Positions 16,875-29,851 of a DNA stretch of 64,000 bases are shown in pieces. Made by a program: the position numbers and the translations under genes. The notes under the pieces were generated by a model. The model saw nothing but the letters and a program-made list of their open reading frames with translations. It was not told where the DNA came from and did not search any database. The stretch comes from Algirhabdus cladophorae (GTDB lineage Bacteria > Pseudomonadota > Alphaproteobacteria > Rhodobacterales > Rhodobacteraceae), in contig NZ_CP173029.1 in NCBI RefSeq assembly GCF_044772865.1, positions 62,001-126,000 on the forward strand, written 5' to 3'. The number at the start of each line of letters is the position of its first letter. Positions within the stretch are counted from its first letter, which is position 1.

Positions 16875-17280
16875 CCGACTATAAAGATCAAAGGGCCGGG
16901 CCCGTGCGCCTAAGGCCCAAAAGGTGAATTCACTCATTTGGCCAATATGGCGCGCGCGCTGATGTTCAATGACGCGGCTTTAAATCAGTGATGTGGTGGG
17001 CGCACCGTCGAGAATTGTCGATTCCGGTGATTTGAAACACCCGGTTCAATCGTGGCCTTTGAAATTCGCCCAATATTCGGGCGGTTTGACGCGGTTATTT
17101 CGAGTCATTGCCCCATTTAACCGCGCTGTGATGCTGTGAATCACCCCGAGTCAGCGATTCATTTTCAGGCTGAGACGTTTTTTTCGACTTTTTTGAGTGA
17201 ATCGCAGAGCGATTCATCCGAGTCTTGGCGCGATTCAGTTCGCAAAGCGGCAGATTCACAGGACCTCTTGGGGATAGGGC

Positions 17281-17289
17281 TGTGGATAA
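17281..17289 (-). promoter_or_regulatory. Perfect DnaA box
   Basis: The minus strand reads TTATCCACA, the strongest DnaA-box consensus. It lies 24 bases after the last GANTC site of the cluster and before the A-rich segment. Confidence 0.6.
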
Positions 17290-17378
17290 CTCTATATGTA
17301 GGGGGTAAACGGGTTTCGGGACCGCAATAAAATTGCGTTTGCCCTAAGGTCCAAAGAAAAATTCTTACTTAAACCTAT

Positions 17379-17413
17379 GAAAAACATGGAAAAATCAGGA
17401 AAAACAGAAAAAA
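17379..17413 (+). other. Phased A-tracts (probable curved DNA)
   Basis: A5 tracts begin at 17380, 17390 and 17400, and an A6 tract at 17408. This spacing is close to one helical turn and predicts intrinsic curvature. The segment lies between the two DnaA boxes and about 200 bases upstream of the rRNA promoter region, so it could serve as an unwinding or bending element for either. Confidence 0.6.
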
Positions 17414-17548
17414 TGCATTTTTGTTGAAAAAAGGGGTTGCGGGTCTGCGCCACTAACCGTAGAACCCACTTCACCGGCGGCGCTGAGATGCACCAACGGG
17501 ACGCCAGACAGGCCAGACGGAAGCGGAAACGCAGACAGAAAGCCAGAC

Positions 17549-17557
17549 GGTGGATAA
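17549..17557 (-). promoter_or_regulatory. DnaA-like box, one mismatch
   Basis: The minus strand reads TTATCCACC, one base from the TTATNCACA consensus. It has the same orientation as the box at 17281 and follows directly after the third GCCAGAC repeat. Confidence 0.45.
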
Positions 17558-17617
17558 GAAAATCTGAGGTATCTGAGGCGGGGCGCGCCAAACAAGTTAG
17601 GGCGCACACTGTCACTT

Positions 17618-17648
17618 TTGTCTCTACGCTATTTGAAATTGATATACA
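17618..17648 (+). promoter_or_regulatory. Possible rRNA operon promoter
   Basis: TTGTCT at 17618-17623 and GATATA at 17641-17646 are 17 bases apart, about 220 bases upstream of the mature 16S. This is the best sigma-70-like pair I see in the leader, but other pairs are possible. The leader between it and the 16S gene contains no reading frame of note. Confidence 0.35.
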
Positions 17649-17868
17649 CTGAAGAGATATGTGGGCGGTTTGGTTCATTCGATGGATCAAACTTCTTCAT
17701 ATCGCGCTAGTAGGGGCAACCCGATAATCTAGTGTCAGCTTCACTGTTTGGACGGCTTCTGGTTACTTTGGTAACTGAAAGCACAACCAAACGGTAAACT
17801 GGTCCAACCAGCCGGTTGGACCGATGTGCAGAGGTTCGAACGTCAAGGATAAGCAAGCAATTGCTTTT

Positions 17869-19338
<1,470 letters not shown>

Positions 19339-19468
19339 GTTCCTAGCATCGAGAGCTTGCTCTCAATCGTGGAACACTTAGCAGCTACTTTAAGTAGCAA
19401 ACATCGGACCGAGCCGTCCTCATATCTCTTCAGTCACCAGTTTCGCACCAGCGAAACAAACACCTTTT

Positions 19469-19544
19469 GGGGCGTTAGCTCAGCTGGGAGAGCACCTGCT
19501 TTGCAAGCAGGGGGTCATCGGTTCGATCCCGATACGCTCCACCA
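19469..19544 (+). tRNA. tRNA-Ala (TGC)
   Basis: A 76-base cloverleaf with encoded CCA. The anticodon TGC is at 19502-19504, and the GTTCGATCC T-loop is present. It lies in the 16S-23S spacer and comes before tRNA-Ile, which reverses the usual bacterial order. Confidence 0.97.
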
Positions 19545-19577
19545 AGTTTACGGCCGCCTCATGGCAGGCCCATAGAT

Positions 19578-19654
<77 letters not shown>

Positions 19655-19961
19655 TCATCCAAATTGTACGAATTGATCGTTAAGCACTATCAGTGTTTAG
19701 CCGTCCATTCGGACGAAACACGATCTTCGGATCGTTTTGACATCGTTTAGAGAGATACATAACATCAGTTGATTAACTGCTGTGCCGCGTAAGGTGCAGC
19801 CGAACTTAGGTTCAAAGTTAATCTAACTAATCCAAGTCAAGTACACTAACTAGTCCTCGTTTCATTACGAGGGCGGGAAAAAGTATGCTTTGATCCAGAT
19901 TAGCATTTTCGGATGTAGTAGATGGGTAGCATACAAAATGCCTGTCTTCTTCTGGATCAAA
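19655..19961 (+). other. Second part of the 16S-23S spacer, no gene seen
   Basis: About 300 bases of internal transcribed spacer. Its end carries CTGGATCAAATCAAGC (19952-19967), the exact reverse complement of 22782-22797. These form the 16-base processing stem that brackets the 23S rRNA. Nothing protein-coding is visible. Confidence 0.7.
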
Positions 19962-22792
<2,831 letters not shown>

Positions 22793-22923
22793 TCCAGTAG
22801 AAGCTAGGCTTTTGCTGAAATCAAAGCATGCTTTACCCTACAATACACACTATCAGAAATGGATTAGTGGAAGATCACACCTCGTACGGTGGTCTTCACT
22901 GATGCTTGTTATGTTTCTTTCTC

Positions 22924-23041
22924 GGTTTGGTGGTCATAGCGCAAGTGAAACACCCGATCCCATCCCGAACTCGGCAGTTAAGCACTGTAGCGCCGATGGT
23001 ACTGCGTCTTAAGACGTGGGAGAGTAGGTCACCGCCAAACC
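22924..23041 (+). rRNA. 5S ribosomal RNA
   Basis: About 118 bases whose 5' GGTTTGGTGG pairs with 3' CCGCCAAACC. The loop A/C signature CCCGATCCCATCCCGAACTC is present. Flanking ATGTTTCTT and AAGAAACAT form an outer processing stem. An intrinsic terminator follows about 60 bases later. Confidence 0.93.
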
Positions 23042-23100
23042 TAGTAAGAAACATAGCATCTGTATCTCTCTGCGATTTCACTAAATATCAATTATTTTAT

Positions 23101-23130
23101 CCGCTCACGCTATGCGTTAGCGGTTTTTTT
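23101..23130 (+). terminator. Intrinsic terminator of the rRNA operon
   Basis: CCGCT-ACGC pairs with GCGT-AGCGG with one unpaired base on each side and a 3-base loop, followed by seven T. It closes the rRNA operon after 5S, so the initiator tRNA further down is outside this transcript. Confidence 0.85.
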
Positions 23131-23162
23131 GTGTTCTGACTGCAAAATTCTTATGTTTGACC

Positions 23163-23193
23163 TTGAGTCTCCAGTAACTGGAAGCCCTATATC
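23163..23193 (+). promoter_or_regulatory. MerR/CueR-type copper-responsive promoter
   Basis: TTGAGT (23163-23168) and TATATC (23188-23193) are separated by 19 bases, the long spacer that marks MerR-family activated promoters. The spacer contains the perfect dyad TCCAGT-A-ACTGGA (23170-23182). It is placed just upstream of copA, so a CueR-like copper sensor is the expected regulator; none is encoded in the window. Confidence 0.65.
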
Positions 23194-23223
23194 AGTGCTA
23201 ATATGCCGACTGAGGGATTTTTC

Positions 23224-25647
23224 GTGACCACATACACCGTTTCACCACAAAACATGTCCTGTGGGTCCTGTGCTGCACGCGTTGACAAGGCTCTATCATC
23301 AGTCCCGGGACTCCGGAATCTGTCGGTAAATTTAGCGACCAACACAGCGCAATTCGAAACTGATCAGACCACAGCCATAGCGGATGTCCTGAGCGCATTG
23401 TCCGAGGCTGGGTATCCCGCGAACACTCATGTCTTTTCAGTCGATATTACAGGAATGCATTGCGGCTCTTGTGTGGCTCGAGCAGAAAAAGCCGTCACTG
23501 CTGTGCCAGAGGTGGTCAGCGCGCAGGTAAATTTGGCTGCAAATTCTGCGGTGATCGAAGTGATTTCTGAAGGCCTGCCGCAACAAACCGCAATGACCGC
23601 TTTGGCAGATGCTGGCTATCCCGCAACTTTGCAGACGACCAAAGCGCCACGCCAGAATTCTGAACAACACGTTGAGAAACAAAACTCAACAAAGCGAAAC
23701 TTCCTAATTGCTCTGGCGCTAACCCTACCGGTTTTCATCCTAGAAATGGGCAGTCATCTCTTTCCAGCCTTTCATCATATGATCCACCAAACCATCGGTG
23801 TGGCGTCGTCGTGGTGGATCCAGTTTTGTCTGACCACACTTGTATTGGCAGGACCGGGGCGAGATTTCTTTCGCTTGGGTTCGGCCAGTTTGATCAAACG
23901 CCAACCGGATATGAACGCTTTGGTGGCTTTAGGTGCAGGCAGTGCGTGGTTGTTTTCTACCTGCGTTTTGATCGCCCCGAATTGGTTTCCTGCCCAATCC
24001 CGTGCTGTCTATTTTGAGGCAGCCGCTGTGATTGTTGTCCTGATCCTCCTGGGGCGCTGGCTAGAGGCCCGGGCTAAAGGCCGCACGGGGGCCGCCATTC
24101 GCGCGTTGATTGATTTACAGCCACCGACAGCTGAGAAAATAGTGGATAGCCTCCCGAAAACTGTCCCTCTACAGGACTTAGCCCTAGGGGATCATATCCT
24201 GATCCGTCCCGGCGCACGTATTCCTGCGGATGCCGTGATCACCAAAGGGGAAAGCTATGTTGATGAAAGCATGATGACTGGCGAACCTATCCCGGTCCGC
24301 AAGGATGTGTCTGATAAGATCAGTGCAGGCACGGTCAATGGTGAGGGGTCGCTGATGGCTCAGGTTCTGGCCACTGGCGATGCCACGTCGCTGTCTCAAA
24401 TCATCCGAATGGTTCAGCACGCCCAAGGGGCGCAATTGCCTGTTCAATCGCTGGTGAACCGCATTACGCTTTGGTTTGTGCCGCTCATTCTGGCAATTGC
24501 GATGGCGACGGTCGCGGTATGGCTATGGATCGGCCCTACGCCCTCTGTCGGTTATGCTTTGGTCGCAGGTGTCAGTGTTTTGATCATTGCATGCCCCTGC
24601 GCCATGGGGCTGGCCACGCCTACATCTATTATGGTGGGGACAGGCCGCGCCGCCGAGTTAGGCGTTTTGTTTCGAAAAGGTGATGCCCTGCAACGTCTCG
24701 AAACCGTGCGCGCCGTTGCCTTTGACAAAACTGGTACACTGACCCAAGGCAAACCAACGGTTACGGATATCCACACTTTTGTGGATTGGGCATCAGATGA
24801 TGTGTTGCGTATCGCAGCCACAGTTGAGGCCGTGTCGGAACACCCCTTGGCACGGGCGATTGTTGCCTCTGCAGATTTGGCTGATCTCACTGTCCCCGAT
24901 GCGGAGGCCTTCCAAAGCCATACAGGTGCGGGTGTCTCTGCCATGGTGCAGGAGCACTCTGTGGTATTGGGAACCCAGCAGCTGATGCAAGACCGGGGCA
25001 TCGGCCTGCCAAAAGTTTTACCGCAGCCTATTTCGGGTGAGACGATGTTCTATGTGGCGGTAGATGGTATTTGCGTAGGCGCGATCTGTCTTTCTGATCC
25101 GATAAAGCGTGATGCAGCACAGGCTATCGCGGATCTCAAAATGCGGGGCATAGCGGTTGCGATGATCACCGGTGACCGGGAAGATACCGCTCAGGCAATA
25201 GCCGCACAGTTGGGGATAGAGTACGTCACCGCAGCGGTTCTACCAGATGGCAAATTGGCGGCTTTGTCATCGTTGCAAGATCGGTACGGGACCGTGGCCT
25301 TTGTCGGTGACGGGATCAACGATGCACCTGCGTTGGCGCAGGCTGACGTGGGCGTTGCAATCGGGTCGGGCACAGATGTAGCGATCGAGAGTGCAGATGT
25401 GGTGTTGATCGCGGCGGATGTGCAGGGGGTGGTCGCGGCACAGACCCTGTCGCGGGCTGTGATGCGTAATATTCGACAAAACCTTGCATGGGCCTTTGGC
25501 TATAACGTGGCGCTGATCCCTGTCGCCGCTGGCGTGTTTTTCCCGCTGTTTGGTGTCTTATTGTCACCGATGTTTGCAGCAGGTGCTATGGCGCTGTCAT
25601 CCGTCTGCGTGCTGACAAACGCATTGCGATTGCGCAGTATCACCTGA
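23224..25647 (+). CDS. copA: Copper-exporting P1B-type ATPase
   Basis: An 807-residue inner-membrane Cu(I) pump. Two N-terminal heavy-metal domains carry GSCAAR- and GSCVAR-type CxxC motifs (Cys13/Cys16 and a second pair near residue 80). Transmembrane helices follow, then the Cu-binding CPC near residue 457, the phosphorylated Asp501 in DKTGTLT, the SEHPLARAI motif and the hinge GDGINDAPAL. I start at GTG 23224, since GAGGG lies 7 bases upstream, rather than the ATG at 23203, which has no site. A MerR-type promoter precedes it, so it is likely induced by copper. Confidence 0.95.
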   Translation: MTTYTVSPQNMSCGSCAARVDKALSSVPGLRNLSVNLATNTAQFETDQTTAIADVLSALSEAGYPANTHVFSVDITGMHCGSCVARAEKAVTAVPEVVSAQVNLAANSAVIEVISEGLPQQTAMTALADAGYPATLQTTKAPRQNSEQHVEKQNSTKRNFLIALALTLPVFILEMGSHLFPAFHHMIHQTIGVASSWWIQFCLTTLVLAGPGRDFFRLGSASLIKRQPDMNALVALGAGSAWLFSTCVLIAPNWFPAQSRAVYFEAAAVIVVLILLGRWLEARAKGRTGAAIRALIDLQPPTAEKIVDSLPKTVPLQDLALGDHILIRPGARIPADAVITKGESYVDESMMTGEPIPVRKDVSDKISAGTVNGEGSLMAQVLATGDATSLSQIIRMVQHAQGAQLPVQSLVNRITLWFVPLILAIAMATVAVWLWIGPTPSVGYALVAGVSVLIIACPCAMGLATPTSIMVGTGRAAELGVLFRKGDALQRLETVRAVAFDKTGTLTQGKPTVTDIHTFVDWASDDVLRIAATVEAVSEHPLARAIVASADLADLTVPDAEAFQSHTGAGVSAMVQEHSVVLGTQQLMQDRGIGLPKVLPQPISGETMFYVAVDGICVGAICLSDPIKRDAAQAIADLKMRGIAVAMITGDREDTAQAIAAQLGIEYVTAAVLPDGKLAALSSLQDRYGTVAFVGDGINDAPALAQADVGVAIGSGTDVAIESADVVLIAADVQGVVAAQTLSRAVMRNIRQNLAWAFGYNVALIPVAAGVFFPLFGVLLSPMFAAGAMALSSVCVLTNALRLRSIT

Positions 25648-25717
25648 TTGTGTGTCGCATTCTGGCGATGAATTATGGCTTGCTGTCCAGATCGGCTTGG
25701 CCACAGGAGTGCTTAGG

Positions 25718-26359
25718 ATGATCAGAGTTTTGGTGCTTGCCCTGGCATGGGCTTTGAGTGGAGTTGCCGGCTCAGCCGAGCAGATCCCCTTTGATGAGAC
25801 TTGGAAAGAGCAAGGGTTCCTGCGCCTGTTCTCCAATGAATATACGTTGCAAGGCGCGCGCATGGGCGTTGTTTCGGATGGGACGATCTCGGTTATTTGG
25901 CGGCCAATCGATGCAAAGCTTGGGCAGGCCCGCACAGCCAGTTGGAATTGGCGCGTGGATCAATCTGTCGTTGCCACTGATCTGACGAAAAAGGGGGGCG
26001 ATGATCGGAACCTTGCGATCTATTTTGTGTTTGTTGACGCGGAAACAGCGCAGAAATTGACTCGCAAGACTGCACGCAAGCTGTTGCGCAGCCCCAGCAC
26101 CCGCGGCTTGGTTTACATTTGGGGTGGGGCGCAGACCCGGGGAACCGCTCATCCCAGCCCATATAACGACGCGCTGTCAGTCAAAATTTTACGCGGTGTT
26201 GGCACAGGGTCGTTTAGTGAGACGATCGATTTGGCTGCGGATTTCCAACGGGCGTTTGGGCAGGCGCCTGAGGTTCTGGTCGGTGTGGCCATAACAGCAG
26301 ACAGTGATGACACCGACGGTCGGATCGCGGCAGAAATCAGTAATTTTCAAATAAAATAG
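25718..26359 (+). CDS. DUF3047 family exported protein
   Basis: A 213-residue protein with a signal peptide (MIRVLVLALAWALSGVAGSA, cleavage near residue 20). The body matches DUF3047 in style: a WRVD core strand, a GGDDRNLAIYFVF strand and the GLVYIWGG loop, ending in AAEISNFQIK. AGGAG lies 8 bases before the ATG at 25718; the upstream frame lacks a site. The family is exported and of unknown function, often near redox or metal genes. It follows copA on the same strand with 70 bases between them, so cotranscription and a role in envelope copper handling are possible but not shown. Confidence 0.82.
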   Translation: MIRVLVLALAWALSGVAGSAEQIPFDETWKEQGFLRLFSNEYTLQGARMGVVSDGTISVIWRPIDAKLGQARTASWNWRVDQSVVATDLTKKGGDDRNLAIYFVFVDAETAQKLTRKTARKLLRSPSTRGLVYIWGGAQTRGTAHPSPYNDALSVKILRGVGTGSFSETIDLAADFQRAFGQAPEVLVGVAITADSDDTDGRIAAEISNFQIK

Positions 26360-26464
26360 CAGATGTCCCTATTGATCTGGGAGCGCCTAAAATGGGCCAA
26401 TCATTTCTGCGAAAAACGCCTTGCAGTCCCCCGCCAGCTGGCATAAACCCCACAAATACCTTGG

Positions 26465-26541
<77 letters not shown>

Positions 26542-26551
26542 ATATACTGCG

Positions 26552-26582
26552 AAGCGCCCTTTGGGGCGCTTTTGCGTTTTTG
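26552..26582 (+). terminator. Intrinsic terminator after tRNA-fMet
   Basis: AGCGCCC (26553-26559) pairs with GGGCGCT (26564-26570) across a 4-base loop and runs into a T-rich tail (TTTTGCGTTTTT). Confidence 0.8.
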
Positions 26583-26613
26583 GGTCTGACTTGGGGCAGT
26601 CGTTTGGAGCAGT

Positions 26614-27015
26614 TTACAGGGTTATGACACCCAGTCGCCCAAGGACCACGGCACCCCAAATGCACAGAGGAAACAAAGCTGTCAGCAATACTGCTGCGGA
26701 TCCCAAATCTTTGGCGATGCGTGATAGTTCGTGAATTTCCGGTCCTATGCGATCGACAATCGCCTCCATCGCCGAGTTCAAGATTTCTACAATGATCATC
26801 AGCAAAATGGAGCCCATCAACAGACCAAATTGGGCTACACCCGAACTGAGCCATAGTGCCAATGGGATCGCCACAAAGAACAAGATAACTTCTTGGCGAA
26901 AGGCGTCCTCGCGTTGCCAGATATCGCGCAGACCGGCCTTGGAAAATCCAAAGGCTGCGATCAGCCGCTTGAGGCCAGTGACGGGTTGTTCTTTCAAAGC
27001 ACTCTTCTTTCCCAA
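26614..27015 (-). CDS. dgkA: Diacylglycerol kinase
   Basis: A roughly 133-residue integral membrane kinase that converts diacylglycerol to phosphatidic acid with ATP. It has three transmembrane helices and the family signature EILNSAMEAIVDRIG with the catalytic Glu and metal-binding residues, plus the upstream REDAFRQE. The start is uncertain: the annotated first codon is TTG with no clear ribosome site, and family N-termini vary here. It lies 18 bases after the LTA-synthase-like gene on the same strand. DgkA recycles the diacylglycerol such transferases release, so the pair makes metabolic sense. Confidence 0.93.
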   Translation of the reverse strand: MGKKSALKEQPVTGLKRLIAAFGFSKAGLRDIWQREDAFRQEVILFFVAIPLALWLSSGVAQFGLLMGSILLMIIVEILNSAMEAIVDRIGPEIHELSRIAKDLGSAAVLLTALFPLCIWGAVVLGRLGVITL

Positions 27016-27033
27016 GGTTGTGAGTCAGTGGTC

Positions 27034-28713
27034 TTACTGGCCCAGTTTTATGTGTTGATCCGTGTAATCAAAGAAAGTGCGACAGGACTGATTGCAGCTT
27101 CTTTCTTGGACTGTGCCGTCAGGATCTCGAAACAGGATCTTACCAACGGGCAATAGAACTGCATTGTCCGTGTCTGACAACATATTCTGGGCAATCTCTG
27201 TCTCACTCGCAGGCAGCCCAAACAAATCCAGAATTGTGGGATGCAGGTCAATTGTTGAGGTCAGCTTGTCCACAGTTTCGCCCGTCAGGCTATTGTGGCA
27301 CAGCATCATGGGAATGCGCGTCAGACTTTCCAAGGTGGGGACCGTGTGCAGATAGCTGGGGTGATCTGCAGTCACCATAAATACTGTTTCCCCAGCTTCA
27401 AAACCATCCAGTTGCTGTTGAAACATTGAGCTGATCAGCTGATCGACTTCGTTCATCGTCACAAGGTAGTTTTGCAAGTTGTCTGTACGCGTGTCCAAGG
27501 CAAAGGCCGCGGCGGTTTCTTCAGAATACCCCAGGTACGGCCCGTGGGATTTGAAGTTAAAGAAGTAGTAGAAAAAGCGGTCTGATGTTGCCAGCGCATT
27601 GGCCAGTGTTTTGGAGGCAAAGTCGGCTTCACTAATGTTTTCTTTGGGTCCTTGGAAGCGATACGTGATGTTGGGCATTTGCCCATAGGCTGCTTGGCGC
27701 CCGTAGAATCCGATGTGGTTGTTATGGGCAAAATAGGAGTCTATCCCTTGCGCCTTCAATCGTTCGTAGAGGGTTGGAACCCTCTCGAAATCAGCATGGC
27801 GGATCGACGGCCGTTTCGCCGAGGGGATTAGCCCAGTTGCCAGTGAAAATTCGGCATCAGACGACCCACCGACAGATTTTGTCGTAAAGAAATTATCAAA
27901 ATTCAGGCATTTGTTTTGCAGATCCGCAACAAACGGCATCGCCGGCACACCGTTCAGCACTGCATCCACAGCCTCGGGATCAAAGGATTCGATCTGGATC
28001 AAAATGACCTTTTTGATTGTGTCTGGAAGCGTCGCAAGGGCGGTGGTGCCCGGCTGCGTGTCATGGATCAATTCTGATACTCTGCCTGGATACACAGTGT
28101 TGTCCGCCAAATAGCCCGATTGCGAAGTCATCCATTCGTACATGGACAGATAGCTGAACGTTGGAATGCCAAACCGGCGTACCACGGTGACGTTGCCGAA
28201 ATCCTTGCTGCGGAACGGTTCGCCGTACCTGTAAAAGCTGGCCGACAGCAAAAGCACAGGCAAGGCTACAACCAGCCAAGCCTCACGTCCCAATTTGTAC
28301 TTTGGAACGCAGATGAAAAAGATGATTGCGAGAACGATGCAGGCAATCTCGTTGATCCCAAAGATTTGGGCAAAGTAATGCGCGGCGACCTCTGTCACAT
28401 CCGTCGCGTTGGATGTCCCAAAAGCGTAAAGTTCCGGCACCATACCGAAATAGGCGAAATAGCTGGTAAGGAAAAAGACGTAGCCAAAATAGACCAGTAA
28501 GATGATCCACCCCAGCAAGCGCACCACGATGTTGCGTGATTGCGCCATCAAGACGGGCAACACAAAAATCAAGCAGTGGACGCTCGCCACAAAGACTTTG
28601 GCCATTTGAGACAGAAATGAATGATTGGCCGAAAAGATAAAGAGGTTGGAATAGAGCGCGATCCCAGATCCATAAAGACTTAGGTAAATGAAAAAGCGAC
28701 CAAACGTTGCCAT
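27034..28713 (-). CDS. LTA synthase/OpgB-like membrane sulfatase-fold transferase
   Basis: A 559-residue protein with about five N-terminal transmembrane helices (to residue about 180) and a periplasmic sulfatase-fold domain. Motifs are VILIQIESFDPEAVD (metal ligand), VGGSSDAEFSLATGL (candidate nucleophile Ser in place of the usual Thr) and VTADHPSYLHT (metal ligands). This matches the LtaS/MdoB group, which moves phosphoglycerol or phosphoethanolamine from a phospholipid to a glycan and leaves diacylglycerol. The start has AGGA 8 bases upstream. It pairs with dgkA downstream, which recycles diacylglycerol. The acceptor is unknown; the polysaccharide made by this locus is a candidate. Confidence 0.85.
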   Translation of the reverse strand: MATFGRFFIYLSLYGSGIALYSNLFIFSANHSFLSQMAKVFVASVHCLIFVLPVLMAQSRNIVVRLLGWIILLVYFGYVFFLTSYFAYFGMVPELYAFGTSNATDVTEVAAHYFAQIFGINEIACIVLAIIFFICVPKYKLGREAWLVVALPVLLLSASFYRYGEPFRSKDFGNVTVVRRFGIPTFSYLSMYEWMTSQSGYLADNTVYPGRVSELIHDTQPGTTALATLPDTIKKVILIQIESFDPEAVDAVLNGVPAMPFVADLQNKCLNFDNFFTTKSVGGSSDAEFSLATGLIPSAKRPSIRHADFERVPTLYERLKAQGIDSYFAHNNHIGFYGRQAAYGQMPNITYRFQGPKENISEADFASKTLANALATSDRFFYYFFNFKSHGPYLGYSEETAAAFALDTRTDNLQNYLVTMNEVDQLISSMFQQQLDGFEAGETVFMVTADHPSYLHTVPTLESLTRIPMMLCHNSLTGETVDKLTSTIDLHPTILDLFGLPASETEIAQNMLSDTDNAVLLPVGKILFRDPDGTVQERSCNQSCRTFFDYTDQHIKLGQ

Positions 28714-28843
28714 CAAATGAATCCTAGAGTGTTCCGTCAAAAATGCGTTGACCTTCTATGCCTTTGAAACGCGGTGAAAGCATGGCAAAAACTCTAGCAT
28801 GTAACAAATTTGTAAATTGAGTGGGGCAAATAGGCACCGCACA

Positions 28844-28875
28844 TAAAAAAACCCCCCGCCGAAGCGAGGGGTTCT
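28844..28875 (-). terminator. Intrinsic terminator of the VPLPA-CTERM gene
   Basis: On the minus strand AACCCCTCGC, a TTCG loop and GCGGGGGGTT form a strong hairpin, followed by seven T. It lies just after the VPLPA-CTERM gene. Confidence 0.88.
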
Positions 28876-28898
28876 TTAAACTGTAGGTATTGGTTAGC

Positions 28899-29573
28899 TT
28901 AGGCAGTCATACGACGGCGCAGGCCAAGTGCACCCAAACCAGTCAAGAGCAACAGAGCGCCCGCTGGAAGTGGTACGGAAGCGATACGAATAACCAAGTC
29001 GTCGTGGTTGTCGTCATCACCGCCCAATACGTCGCCGTCATCCAAGAGCAACCAGATGGAACCATCTGCTGCTTGGTGAGCGAAGAAGTTGATCATGTCT
29101 GTTGCAACTGTGTTCGCGGAACCGTTTGCAACAGTGTTTGGCGAAGATGGACCAGTTGTCGAGAAGCTGAAGATCAGGTTTCCGTCAACATCTACGTCGA
29201 TGCCGTCGGTGTACCATGTCAACAGGTTGCCGGTTTGCAGGTTCACACCGTTGCTGCCGGGGATCGTGTTGTACACACCGTCAGAACCGCCAGCGCCCAG
29301 CGAGAATGTGTTTTTGTAAAGAGCTTCGTAGCCCCAAACGTCAATACGCAGTTTCTCGTCAGCGCCAATGTTGGATACTTTGATCGAGCTTTCAAAGAAG
29401 CCGCTTAGTTCACCAGTGCCCGAAAGTGCAACTGGCAGAGTTGGCAGAATTTCGTTGATGCTTGTGCCTGGGATCGAACCAGGGTTCGTGCTGTCGATGG
29501 ACAGGGTCGCTGCAGAGGCTGCTACAGTCGTGCCTACCAATGCGGCAGCCGCAATTGATAATAGTTTTTTCAT
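28899..29573 (-). CDS. VPLPA-CTERM sorting domain protein (XrtD substrate)
   Basis: A 224-residue exported protein: signal peptide MKKLLSIAAAALVGTTVAASA, a beta-rich acidic body with no recognised enzyme motif, and a C-terminal tripartite tail of VPLPAG, a hydrophobic helix and LRRRM. That tail is the VPLPA-CTERM signal handled by exosortase D, which is encoded at 47814-49418. The protein is therefore expected to be cleaved and retained at the surface or in the exopolysaccharide. ATG 29573 is used; GGTGAG lies 5 bases before it. Two GTTAAC half-sites (29621, 29644) lie upstream. It is the only clear VPLPA substrate in the window. Confidence 0.88.
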   Translation of the reverse strand: MKKLLSIAAAALVGTTVAASAATLSIDSTNPGSIPGTSINEILPTLPVALSGTGELSGFFESSIKVSNIGADEKLRIDVWGYEALYKNTFSLGAGGSDGVYNTIPGSNGVNLQTGNLLTWYTDGIDVDVDGNLIFSFSTTGPSSPNTVANGSANTVATDMINFFAHQAADGSIWLLLDDGDVLGGDDDNHDDLVIRIASVPLPAGALLLLTGLGALGLRRRMTA

Positions 29574-29851
29574 TATACTCACCGTTTCTATACGTCGACC
29601 TCACCAGGCCACTAGCGATAGTTAACACAAGTTGAAGGGCGTTGTTAACTGCTTGTTCACAAAATATGGCATTTCTGGGTCATTTAGCGAAAGATTTCCA
29701 CTTTTGAGGGCTTTATAGCCGCGAAAGCACAACCCTAAAGAGATAAAGAGTTTTCCGCACAGCGAAAAAAATCGGCTTTTCCTAAGATTATTAACCAAAC
29801 GGAAACAATCAGCGCCCCCCCCGGGTCGAATCGCCACACCGACGCCCTAAT

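Larger units (their letters stand above)
17020..17557 (+). other. Candidate replication origin-like region (GANTC cluster, DnaA boxes, A-tracts)
   Basis: The roughly 1-kb gap between the kinase and the rRNA operon has no convincing gene. It holds ten GANTC (CcrM methylation) sites between 17020 and 17257, nine of them in 156 bases. GCGATTCA occurs three times (17154, 17209, 17230) and once inverted (17198). A perfect DnaA box lies at 17281-17289, an A-rich segment with helically phased A-tracts at 17379-17413, GCCAGAC occurs three times (17503, 17512, 17542), and a second DnaA-like box is at 17549-17557. Together these resemble an alphaproteobacterial oriC, but no dnaA, parAB or hemE is in the window, so the call is tentative. 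Confidence 0.45.

Noticed and set aside
17136..17260. Extra DnaA boxes at 17136-17144 (TGATTCACA) and 17252-17260 (AGATTCACA)
   Set aside because: One and two mismatches respectively, and both overlap GANTC repeats, so they may be coincidental; not listed as features.
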